Assembly: GCF_029914245.1 (NCBI RefSeq) | Contig: NZ_JARYZI010000002.1 | Location: 186,001-250,000 of the forward strand | DNA length: 64,000 nt | Direction of reading: 5' to 3' | DNA from: Fusibacter bizertensis | GTDB lineage: Bacteria; Bacillota; Clostridia; Peptostreptococcales; Acidaminobacteraceae | Shown here: piece by piece, positions 25,942 through 33,814 of the stretch | Numbering within the stretch: the stretch's first letter is position 1 | Layout of the letters: each line of letters opens with the position of its first letter | Program-made: the position numbers and the translations under genes | The notes under the pieces: generated by a model | The model's input: only the letters and a program-made list of their open reading frames with translations | Told to the model about the DNA's origin: nothing | The model's database searches: none

Positions 25942-26877
25942 TTATAAAACTGTTAATAGTGCTATACCATCAGGATGAATGCCCACGTCAATCCGACCTA
26001 CTTCTTTGAGAAGCGCCATATCGATAATTGATAAATCATTTGTTTTATTGTTAGCGACATAAGCCTTTAAGCCATTATTACTAAATACAGTACCACCTGG
26101 CCATTTTCCAACAGGGATTCTTTTTATCTCCCACGGTCTAGTAAAACCTGCAATTTCTTGTGCTGTAAGTATTACTGTTAAGTCATCAGATTCTCTGTTT
26201 GGAATCAAAGCATATTTTCCATCTGGAGAAAATACAATCCTAATCGGACAAGAACCGATTTTTCTTTTCCATAAAATTTCATGTTGAGTTGTATCCATTA
26301 TAAATAAATTGTTTTCATGTTGGTTGGCTACATATAGCCATTTGCCTTCAGGATGTACAGCTACTCCTTCTGGTCCCTTACCTACAGGTATCACACCTGT
26401 AATGGATTGAGTATCTGCTGATAAGATCGAGATGTTATCACTGCCTATATTGGGGACATATATTGTTTTTTCATCGGGTGTAAGCGCAACCATATGCGAG
26501 TGTACTTCACCAGTATCGATACAATTAACAATTTGATCTGTAGCAGTATCAATAAAAAAAACTTTTGAACTATACGTAGATGCCACATACAGCACTCCCT
26601 CTTTGTTTATCCCAAGACCATGTGGAAAGTCAAAATCCTTATCCACAATCCTGTTGATGATCTCAAAGTTTGAGTTATCAATTACATCTATTGTATTCCC
26701 AAGTGAACACGTTACATATGTTTTTTTTCCGTCTGGTGTCACAACGACTTCATGTGGGTTGTGATCAGAAGAAATTGTCTTGATCACTTTTGACATATTA
26801 AGAGAAACTAAAGAGATACTATCTTCATCTTTATTTAGAACTATGAGATATTCACCTGCTTCTATCTTATTTAACAT
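25942..26877 (-). CDS. YVTN-type beta-propeller protein
   Basis: About 311 residues made of repeated ~42-residue blades with the YVTN signature: VTPDGKKTYVTCSLGNTIDVID, LTPDEKTIYVPNIGSDNISIL, VHPEGKWLYVANQHENNLFIMD, FSNNGLKAYVANNKTNDLSIID. It should form a seven-bladed propeller. There is no signal peptide, so it is probably cytoplasmic, which is less usual for this family. The second ATG (26877) is better spaced from AGGAGG than the first (26880). Its function is unknown; some relatives are lactonase-like, but no catalytic claim can be made. Confidence 0.8.
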   Translation of the reverse strand: MLNKIEAGEYLIVLNKDEDSISLVSLNMSKVIKTISSDHNPHEVVVTPDGKKTYVTCSLGNTIDVIDNSNFEIINRIVDKDFDFPHGLGINKEGVLYVASTYSSKVFFIDTATDQIVNCIDTGEVHSHMVALTPDEKTIYVPNIGSDNISILSADTQSITGVIPVGKGPEGVAVHPEGKWLYVANQHENNLFIMDTTQHEILWKRKIGSCPIRIVFSPDGKYALIPNRESDDLTVILTAQEIAGFTRPWEIKRIPVGKWPGGTVFSNNGLKAYVANNKTNDLSIIDMALLKEVGRIDVGIHPDGIALLTVL

Positions 26878-27014
26878 CATATCCTCCTTTACTTCGGTAC
26901 TCGAATCAATTTAATTATATCATAAAAGAAAGTCTACTTTTATTGAATTTTAATGTGTATTTAAGAAAACTTAACGAATTATATGGTATTCTAAAACTGC
27001 AGGAGGTGAAATGC

Positions 27015-27560
27015 ATGGATAAATTTTTTCTTTACGTTGCTGTACCTGCTTCACTTATACTAATCGTTCAATCAATCATGACTTTACTTGGCTTATCCGG
27101 AGAAATCGATGTTGATTTCGATGGTGATGGTGATGTAGACATGATCGGAGAAACCGGACTAACACTCTTTTCAATTAGAAATATTGTGGCTTTTTTCACT
27201 TTTTTCGGTTGGAGTGGTTTATGGCTATTAAGTCAAGGAACAAGTCCAGTAGTAACTGCCATTATTTCTTTTATAATTGGTGTTACGTTTATGGCGATCT
27301 CCATGGGGTTGTTCTTTTTAGTAAGTAAGATGCAGAGGAATGGCACAATCAATTATCAAAATGCCATTGGAAACACTGGTGAAGTCTACATACCTATCCC
27401 ATCTCATCGCCAAAGCTATGGCAAGATTATGATTGTCATTCAAGGAACTTTGAGTGAGGTAGAAGCCATTACCGATGAAGATGAACCTATAAAAACAGGG
27501 ACTCAAGTCAGTGTAATCGGTGTAGTTGGCCAGTCAAAGTTACTTGTCAAAAAAAATTAG
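27015..27560 (+). CDS. NfeD-like membrane protein with a C-terminal OB fold
   Basis: 181 residues. One N-terminal helix, then a DxDGDGDVD loop (about residues 27-38 of the mature frame) that looks like a calcium-binding loop, two further helices, and a C-terminal OB-like domain (IGNTGEVYIPIP, TGTQVSVIGVVGQSKLLVKK). This is the short NfeD/YqiJ type that accompanies flotillins. It sits 15 bases before the flotillin gene. I chose the ATG at 27015, behind AGGAGG; an earlier ATG in the leader (27011) hits a stop after three codons. It probably helps flotillin organise membrane domains. Confidence 0.82.
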   Translation: MDKFFLYVAVPASLILIVQSIMTLLGLSGEIDVDFDGDGDVDMIGETGLTLFSIRNIVAFFTFFGWSGLWLLSQGTSPVVTAIISFIIGVTFMAISMGLFFLVSKMQRNGTINYQNAIGNTGEVYIPIPSHRQSYGKIMIVIQGTLSEVEAITDEDEPIKTGTQVSVIGVVGQSKLLVKKN

Positions 27561-27575
27561 TATATGGAGGAAGAC

Positions 27576-28973
27576 ATGTCTTTTGAGAACTCATCAGGTT
27601 TAATTTTCGTTTCACTTGCAGTATTGTTTGTTTTCGTTATCATTGTTGCATTGCTCTCAAGGTATAAAAAGTGTCCATCTGACAAGATTCTTGTCAAATA
27701 TGGTATGGTTGGATCAAACGACCAAGGTATCAAAAGTGCAAAATGTATACACGGTGGTGCAACCCTTGTATGGCCAGTATTTCAAGCCTATGAGTATTTA
27801 GATTTAACACCTATATCTATTGAAGTTAATCTTCAAAATGCACTTTCTAAACAAAATATTCGTATCGATGTACCTTCTAGATTTACAGTTGGAATTAGCA
27901 CAGAAGCTGAAGTTATGCAAAACGCTGCTGAAAGACTTCTAGGCTTAAAATTAGTTGAGATTCAAGAATTAGCAAAAGATATCATTTTTGGTCAATTAAG
28001 ATTGGTTGTTGCAACTATGGATATAGAGGAAATCAATACTGACCGTGATAAATTCCTAGAAGAAGTTACTCGAAATGTTGAATCCGAACTTAAAAAAATC
28101 GGTCTAAGACTTATCAACGTAAACATCACAGACATCAGTGATGAATCTGGTTATATTGACGCACTTGGTAAAGAAGCTGCATCTAAAGCAGTCAACGATG
28201 CTAAAATCTCTGTTGCTCAAAAAACAAGAGATGGTTCAATCGGAGAATCACAGGCCGTTATGGACCAAAGGGTTAAAGTAGCTGAGGCGAATGCAACTGC
28301 CGTTGATGGTGAAAACCAATCGCGGATCAAGATTGCTGAATCTGATGCTGAAAGACGTGAAATGGAAGCGATTGCAACTAAAAGAGCTGTAGCAGCAGAA
28401 AAAATTCAACAAGCAAAGGCACTTGAAGAATCATATATAGCTGAAAAAGCTGCTGAGATTGCCCGTGCTGAACTGGAAAAAGCAACTAGAGAAGCCGATC
28501 AACTTGTTCAAGCACACATTGATAAACAAATGGCAGAGATCTCTGCTGAAGCAGATGCTGAGCGTATTAGAAGACAAGCACGCGGTGAAGCGGATGCGAT
28601 CTACTTGAAACTAGAAGCTGAAGCTAGAGGTATCAACGAGATGTTAATGAAACAAGCAGAAGGTTTTAAAGCAATTGTCGAAGCGACAGGGAGCTCTAAT
28701 GCTGCAATGCAACTAATGATTGTTGATAAATTACCTGAACTTATTTCTACGCAAGTTGAAGCGATTAAAAACATCAAGATTGATAAAGTTACAGTTTGGG
28801 ATAACCTTGGTGGTGAAGATGGTAAAACAAATACTGCAAAATTCCTTTCAGGTATGATGCAATCTGTTCCACCACTTAACGAGCTATTTAATCTTGCTGG
28901 CTTAGATATGCCTAACTATTTAGGAAAAGAAAAAATTATCGACCCGCCAGTTGAGACGATTACTAAAGAATAA
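27576..28973 (+). CDS. Flotillin/SPFH-domain membrane scaffold
   Basis: 465 residues. One N-terminal membrane helix, then an SPFH domain (CIHGGATLVWPVFQAYEYLDLTPISIEV; LGLKLVEIQELAKDIIFGQLR) and a long Ala/Glu-rich coiled coil with repeated EA motifs (about 220-370) as in FloT/YqiK. Flotillins oligomerise in the membrane and support signalling and secretion complexes. The start is the ATG at 27576 with GGAGG upstream. It forms an operon with the NfeD-like gene, the usual pairing. Confidence 0.93.
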   Translation: MSFENSSGLIFVSLAVLFVFVIIVALLSRYKKCPSDKILVKYGMVGSNDQGIKSAKCIHGGATLVWPVFQAYEYLDLTPISIEVNLQNALSKQNIRIDVPSRFTVGISTEAEVMQNAAERLLGLKLVEIQELAKDIIFGQLRLVVATMDIEEINTDRDKFLEEVTRNVESELKKIGLRLINVNITDISDESGYIDALGKEAASKAVNDAKISVAQKTRDGSIGESQAVMDQRVKVAEANATAVDGENQSRIKIAESDAERREMEAIATKRAVAAEKIQQAKALEESYIAEKAAEIARAELEKATREADQLVQAHIDKQMAEISAEADAERIRRQARGEADAIYLKLEAEARGINEMLMKQAEGFKAIVEATGSSNAAMQLMIVDKLPELISTQVEAIKNIKIDKVTVWDNLGGEDGKTNTAKFLSGMMQSVPPLNELFNLAGLDMPNYLGKEKIIDPPVETITKE

Positions 28974-28986
28974 CACAAGATATAAT

Positions 28987-29040
28987 AAAAGCGAATCCAA
29001 GTTCTTAAAGTACACCTAAGAACAGATGGATTCGCTTTTC
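28987..29040. terminator. Bidirectional terminator between the flotillin and degV genes
   Basis: Outer arms AAAAGCGAATCCA (28987-28999) / TGGATTCGCTTTT (29027-29039) are perfect, with an inner stem GTTCTTA (29001-29007) / TAAGAAC (29017-29023). Confidence 0.88.
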
Positions 29041-29074
29041 TAGTTTTCTGTTATATTACAAGTTATATTACAAG

Positions 29075-30001
29075 TTATTTTTCAAAGTTATCTTTAATTT
29101 TATGAATATTGTTAATCAACAACCCATCTTTGATGTGAGGTTTCTCCAAGAAATAAAATGAGAGACCACCCAATCCAACATGTGTACCAACTGCTACACC
29201 CATCTGCATCACTAAAATTTCACCTTTAAAGTCTGTTTCATTTTCAATAAGATGTACTAAGTTTTCAGCATATAATTTATCAGAAGTATAGCCAACAATT
29301 ACAAAATCAGTTTCCGTCAAATCTACTCTAGCTTTAAAAGCATTAATATAATGCTTAAGAACAGCCTTTCGACCACGTTCTTTACTGACTATTGCTCCTT
29401 CACCCTGTTTCATCGTCATAATTGGTTTTACTTTCATGATTTTGCCAATCAAAGCACTACCATAACGTAATCTTCCACTTCTAACAAGGTTATCAAGATC
29501 ATCTACTGATAGAAAATGTTTCACATTGCGTTTGTATTTTTCATTATATGCTACGACTTCATCAAATGACGCACCTTTTTCAATCAGACGTGCGCTTTTG
29601 ATGATCAACCAACCACTTCCATGACTCATAGAAGTACTATCAACAACATGAATTTTATACGATTCACCTTTGTGCTCTTCTGTAAAATATTCTTTAGCAA
29701 TCATCGCAGACTGATACGAACCACTCGTTTTACTTGACATACAAATACAAAGAATTTCTTTGCAACCACTTGTATAAGCTTGTTCAAAAAGTTCAATAAA
29801 AACCGCTGGCGATGGCATTGCAGTCGTTGGATGCGTTTTATATTCAGCGATTTTAGCGAAAAACATATCTGCAGTGATATCGATACGATCACGATATGTT
29901 TTTCCATCTATGTTGATACTTAATGGGGCAATGCCGACTTTATATTTGTCAATAATCTCCTGACTTAAGTCACAAGTAGAATCAGCAATTAATTTGATCA
30001 T
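29075..30001 (-). CDS. DegV-family fatty-acid-binding protein
   Basis: 308 residues. The family opening IKLIADSTCDLSQEIIDKYKVGIAPLSINIDGKTYRD and the lipid-site motifs TAMPSPAVFIELF, MSSKTSGSYQSAMIA and DSTSMSHGSGWL are present. Members bind fatty acids, and FakB proteins of this family present them to a fatty-acid kinase (FakA); no fakA is in the window. It is cytoplasmic, a single gene with AGGAGG before the ATG. Confidence 0.9.
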   Translation of the reverse strand: MIKLIADSTCDLSQEIIDKYKVGIAPLSINIDGKTYRDRIDITADMFFAKIAEYKTHPTTAMPSPAVFIELFEQAYTSGCKEILCICMSSKTSGSYQSAMIAKEYFTEEHKGESYKIHVVDSTSMSHGSGWLIIKSARLIEKGASFDEVVAYNEKYKRNVKHFLSVDDLDNLVRSGRLRYGSALIGKIMKVKPIMTMKQGEGAIVSKERGRKAVLKHYINAFKARVDLTETDFVIVGYTSDKLYAENLVHLIENETDFKGEILVMQMGVAVGTHVGLGGLSFYFLEKPHIKDGLLINNIHKIKDNFEK

Positions 30002-30101
30002 TTTAACCTCCTGATGGGATTGATGTATCTATTTTAACACAAACTTCACTCACTAAACAAATGTATCATTCTATGTTTGATAATATTGTTATAAGAATAC
30101 C

Positions 30102-31622
30102 TTATGAACTCGTTAAAAGAGAAATTATTTCCTTGATGTTTTGATAACGTTGTTCCGGTGCGAACTTCATACACTTTTGTATCATTGTTGTTAACTGATT
30201 CAGATCAAAATTATCTTTTTCAGTCAAATCCCATTTAATTCGTTCAGCTTCTTTAATATCTGGCATTCTCCCTGTAAGAAGGAAAAAGGCAGTAGCACCT
30301 ATGCCATAAACATCTGAAAGTGGCGAAGATTGGCTAAATCCATATTGTTCAGGTGACGCATAACCTTTTGTTCCAATGATAAAAGTATCTGAAGTTTTAT
30401 CCTCATTTACCGTTCTGACTGATTCTATATCAATTAAAGTCACCTCTTGGTCAGCTCCCAGTATAATGTTACTTGGCTTTACATCCCTGTATATAATCGG
30501 TTCAATTTGTGAATGCATATAGTCAAGGACTCGTGCCACACATAAAATTATATGTTTTACTTCATGAGCAGAAAAAGGTCCATTTTGTTCTACAATTGTC
30601 TGAGCATCTGTTCCATTGACGAAAGGTTTAATGACATAATAATAGTTCTCTCCCTCTCCCCAATCGAGAACTGGTGATAAATGGTCATAAGTCAAACTCG
30701 TTAAATTTGTAAAATCGTATTTTATGCCTTGTGATTTCTCAATTGCTTTTAAAGTTAACTTTTCTTTAGAGTCCATATTTTTCAGTAGGTAAATCTGGCT
30801 ATTCCTACCATTGTAAAGCATTTTCTCAAGATAATTATTTTCGAAACTGTTATTTCTAAAAGTTGCATTTGAGATATCGAACTCTACACTGTGTAAAAAT
30901 TGTGACGACTTTTCAAGCTCTGGTTTTATAGATGATAATCTCGATTTATATTGGTTGATTTCATAAATACTTTTATAGTACTTATCAACAAAATATATTG
31001 AAATAAGTGCACCACCAATTAACAAAATATAGAACAAGAAAACTACTATTGGATTAGCAGTATATTGAAATACATCGTTTGTTATCAGCGTGACAAATAG
31101 AATCATCATAGCCATCATAGTTACAAAAACAATTGTCATTGTAATCTGATACTTTTTAAGGTAAACTCTATCAGATAATAAACGCTTGATGGGTTTAGCT
31201 AAAAACGGACACCCTAAAGCGACCAATATCACAATTGCAATCATACTTATAAAGTTAAATGCAATAGAAGATTGAGATAGTCTGAAACTATTGGTGAAGA
31301 TTGGCATCACAAGTGTCGTAGAAACTACTTCAGCTATAAGAAATACACCCAATATAGAAAATGCAAACCAGAGAGATTGATTGAGGTTAAAGTTAAACCA
31401 CTTGTGTCCTGCTATAAAAAGTATAACCACCATATAAACAATTCTCACCGCAGGATAAACTAGTACTATTGGCACTAATAGAAGTGTTATCATGAGTATA
31501 ATCTTAAACAAATCCCAAAACTGTTTTTTATTTTGATTTGGCAATATTTGCGGGATAATCACTGGGATTACGATGAAAATCGAGAGCATCTGTATAATTT
31601 GTATCCATAACGCATCGGTCAT
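30102..31622 (-). CDS. Membrane-bound Ser/Thr protein kinase with an altered DFG motif
   Basis: 506 residues. Seven or so hydrophobic helices fill the first ~220 residues, then comes a cytoplasmic Hanks-type kinase domain at the C-terminus. Visible elements are a candidate ATP-site lysine (TLKAIEK), the catalytic loop YRDVKPSN (Tyr instead of His in HRD), LIDIESV where DFG is expected (Asp kept, Phe-Gly lost), GTKGYASPEQYG as activation-loop end and SDVYGIGATAFFLLTG. The Gly-rich loop is poor. Catalytic Asp and Asn are kept, so activity is possible. The TM-first arrangement is the reverse of PASTA kinases. The start at 31622 overlaps the stop of a 23-codon leader ORF. Confidence 0.82.
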   Translation of the reverse strand: MTDALWIQIIQMLSIFIVIPVIIPQILPNQNKKQFWDLFKIILMITLLLVPIVLVYPAVRIVYMVVILFIAGHKWFNFNLNQSLWFAFSILGVFLIAEVVSTTLVMPIFTNSFRLSQSSIAFNFISMIAIVILVALGCPFLAKPIKRLLSDRVYLKKYQITMTIVFVTMMAMMILFVTLITNDVFQYTANPIVVFLFYILLIGGALISIYFVDKYYKSIYEINQYKSRLSSIKPELEKSSQFLHSVEFDISNATFRNNSFENNYLEKMLYNGRNSQIYLLKNMDSKEKLTLKAIEKSQGIKYDFTNLTSLTYDHLSPVLDWGEGENYYYVIKPFVNGTDAQTIVEQNGPFSAHEVKHIILCVARVLDYMHSQIEPIIYRDVKPSNIILGADQEVTLIDIESVRTVNEDKTSDTFIIGTKGYASPEQYGFSQSSPLSDVYGIGATAFFLLTGRMPDIKEAERIKWDLTEKDNFDLNQLTTMIQKCMKFAPEQRYQNIKEIISLLTSS

Positions 31623-31693
31623 TATAAAACCCTTAAACCTTTCCATATATTTGACTTCTCAGTTGCTTGATTCTTTCTATTCCCTTTTTGCAT
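31622..31693 (-). CDS. Short leader ORF (23 aa) coupled to the kinase gene
   Basis: ATG at 31693 with GGAGG five bases upstream, 23 codons, then TAA sharing its last A with the kinase ATG (TAATG). The product is basic and hydrophilic (begins MQKGNRKNQ, ends LRVL) with no signal peptide. The stop/start overlap indicates translational coupling. It may be a control element rather than a working protein. Confidence 0.6.
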   Translation of the reverse strand: MQKGNRKNQATEKSNIWKGLRVL

Positions 31694-31764
31694 ATATACC
31701 TCCGTATCCCCTATAGTAATATTACCATTTCGTACGTTTTATAAACCAATTGATAGGTAATAGT

Positions 31765-31806
31765 AAAAAAAAAGACTAAATTCAATGTCTGTATACATCA
31801 AATCTA
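31765..31806 (-). terminator. Terminator after the GIY-YIG-like gene
   Basis: Arms 31777-31787 and 31796-31806 pair over 11 positions, counting G-U pairs in the minus-strand RNA, followed by a run of nine T. It ends the two-gene unit to the right. Confidence 0.7.
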
Positions 31807-31852
31807 GCCTTAGGCTGCAACTCTTAGCGCATTAATTGTTAAATCTTTGATC

Positions 31853-32236
31853 TTACTTGCTTTTATCACGCCTTTCATATTTTCTAATCCCATCTGCTTT
31901 AAATCGATCTTCCCACATCAGTTTCAAAATCTCAAGTTCCTCACTATAATCTGCATTTGGGTCATCTTTTGTATACTCAAGTTCTTCTAGTTCTTTGATG
32001 ACAAAAGCATCCTCTCCATACAAACGCCAGTCATTTTGCAATTCTCTAATAGGATAAAAATTAGAATTCAACTTCATTTTTGTACTATTGATAATTGCTT
32101 TAAAATTCTTCGCTATTTGAACATGAACTCTCGGATCATTTGCGATCGGCTCTTTTTTCATGATACAAAAAACACCCATGGGATGTTGTGTGTTTTTATA
32201 GGCTTCAATCATTTTCTTTTTTTCACTTTTTTCCAT
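31853..32236 (-). CDS. GIY-YIG-like protein, probably degenerate
   Basis: 127 residues. The core MGVFCIMKK at the expected strand and FYPIRELQNDWRLYGEDAF fit a small GIY-YIG family of Firmicutes (pattern MGVYxI...HxNxxLQxDWNxYGxxxF). However, the second catalytic strand YIG and the following Arg/His (NRH) are replaced (VQIAKN, AIINST), so nuclease activity is doubtful. The ATG overlaps the upstream gene's TGA by one base, so the two are coupled. Function unknown. Confidence 0.55.
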   Translation of the reverse strand: MEKSEKKKMIEAYKNTQHPMGVFCIMKKEPIANDPRVHVQIAKNFKAIINSTKMKLNSNFYPIRELQNDWRLYGEDAFVIKELEELEYTKDDPNADYSEELEILKLMWEDRFKADGIRKYERRDKSK

Positions 32237-32715
32237 CAGTAACCCATCTCCTTTAGTATACTTGACAAAGTTCTCAATCTCTCTGATATAAGTTCATCGT
32301 CATTACTCATTGCTTGAGCAAATAATTTTAAATCTTCATCAATCTTGTCATTTTCTACAGCAATTGCAACTGTCATGGCATCACCTTGTACACCTACACG
32401 ATCAATCACTGGCTTTTGAGGATCATAAAGTTTTTCATATCTATACGCTTCCATAAAATGTTGTTTGCTTCTACTGATCAATATCGCCAAATCTAGCACT
32501 CTATGCATAGGCATCTCTTCCGATTGACGTGACCATTTTTCGCCTGTGTATCTCCAAATCTTAGCTGAAATATCAACTTTTCCTCGATCATTCCATTGTG
32601 CTAATCCAAGTGATAAACCCTTTGCTTCAGAATTATAAGCATTTCTACCATCTATTTGATCATAATTTTCGACCACTACTACTGGTTTATGTTTTAACTG
32701 CATTGGAATATTCAT
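32236..32715 (-). CDS. Conserved hypothetical protein, possibly DUF6530 type
   Basis: 159 residues without membrane segments. Phrases such as KPVVVVENYDQIDGRNAYNSEAKGLSLGLAQWNDRGKVDISAKIWR and QSEEMPMHRVLDLAILI are strikingly well defined and recall an uncharacterised family I believe is DUF6530; this is memory, not a search. It is the first gene of a two-gene unit with the GIY-YIG-like gene. No function can be given. The start has AGGAGG nearby. Confidence 0.65.
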   Translation of the reverse strand: MNIPMQLKHKPVVVVENYDQIDGRNAYNSEAKGLSLGLAQWNDRGKVDISAKIWRYTGEKWSRQSEEMPMHRVLDLAILISRSKQHFMEAYRYEKLYDPQKPVIDRVGVQGDAMTVAIAVENDKIDEDLKLFAQAMSNDDELISERLRTLSSILKEMGY

Positions 32716-32787
32716 TACAACCTCCTGTACTTCAATTTATAGGTTAAGATCCAAAACTCTGTTAATTTGTTAGTTTTTAGATGCGGT

Positions 32788-32830
32788 AATCAGTAATTTA
32801 GTAAATTAGTAATTTACTAAATTACTGATT
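32788..32830. repeat. Perfect 20-bp palindrome with a 3-base loop
   Basis: Left arm AATCAGTAATTTAGTAAATT (32788-32807), loop AGT, right arm AATTTACTAAATTACTGATT (32811-32830). It lies between two divergent genes, with no T run. Within the arms the unit AGTAATTTA is itself repeated. Confidence 0.9.
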
Positions 32831-32958
32831 TAAACGTATCATGTTTAATTACTTTTGTCAAATTCAATAAAAGTGGATACAAGGATTTTCTTGTACCTAA
32901 AGTAGAGAAAGTGATATGATGATGCTAATAACTATTTAAAGTTTCAAGGGGGGGAAAA

Positions 32959-33804
32959 ATGGTAACTACCAATACACTTTCAGTAGATTTGTCAGATCAG
33001 CTTCAGCACTTACTAGATGAATGTAAATTGTATGATCAAGCAACGCCTTGCGTTCAGCTCGATATAAAAATCAATCTATTTAAAGAAATGCCTTGTTATC
33101 TAATAGAACTAGAAAATGACAAACCTATAGCGATTTGTAGTATTATGGCGATCAATACATTTGAAGGTGAAATCGCCATCGCTGTATTACCGCAAAAAAG
33201 AAACCAAGGACTTGCGAAAACTCTAAAAAATAGAGCTAAGCAAATCCTTAGCGAATATGGTTATAAACAAATGCTATATGTTAACAATGAAAATTCTGCA
33301 TCAGGTAAACAATTTATTGAACAACTACAGATTCCATTCCATCATACCGAGTATACACTAGAATATGATCAAGCCCATCAAGCGACTAGAGCTTCTCGTT
33401 TATTGGTTACTCGCGCTAACGAAAGAGATGCATACAAAGTTACAAACATTAGTGTAGATGCTTTTGGTGATGAATATGAGATCGCCTATCCCTTTATAGA
33501 GGCGTGCTTCCAAAATCCCACACGCACAATCTACCTTGGTCAGCTAAGTTACGAGCCAATCTGTACACTCATAGTTGGCTTTGAAAACAACACCTATTTT
33601 ATCAATGGCCTTGCAGTTTTAAAATCACATCAAGGTAAAGGTTATGGAAAAGAATTTTTACAAGAAGTAATCTATAACCTCTCCCAAAACTCACATGATA
33701 TTATCATTGATGTTGATAATACTAACTTAACTGCATATCAGCTCTATAAAAAAACTGGATTTAAAGAAAAAAGTGTCACAGGGTACTATGTGGAAAAGTT
33801 TTAA
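32959..33804 (+). CDS. Tandem GNAT acetyltransferase (two domains)
   Basis: 281 residues with two GNAT-like halves. The first has the acetyl-CoA loop QKRNQGLAKTLKNRAKQIL; the second has SHQGKGYGKEFLQEVI followed by NTNLTAYQLYKKTGF, typical of GNAT motif B. The second is likely the active one because its Q/R-x-x-G-x-G/A loop is complete. The substrate is unknown. Ribosome site AAGGGGGGG before the ATG. The stop is ten bases from the converging carboxypeptidase gene, with no terminator between. Confidence 0.85.
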   Translation: MVTTNTLSVDLSDQLQHLLDECKLYDQATPCVQLDIKINLFKEMPCYLIELENDKPIAICSIMAINTFEGEIAIAVLPQKRNQGLAKTLKNRAKQILSEYGYKQMLYVNNENSASGKQFIEQLQIPFHHTEYTLEYDQAHQATRASRLLVTRANERDAYKVTNISVDAFGDEYEIAYPFIEACFQNPTRTIYLGQLSYEPICTLIVGFENNTYFINGLAVLKSHQGKGYGKEFLQEVIYNLSQNSHDIIIDVDNTNLTAYQLYKKTGFKEKSVTGYYVEKF

Positions 33805-33814
33805 TGCACATATG

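Noticed and set aside
29051-29074. Tandem repeat ATATTACAAGTT x2
   Set aside because: Only two short copies right next to the degV stop; no sign of function.
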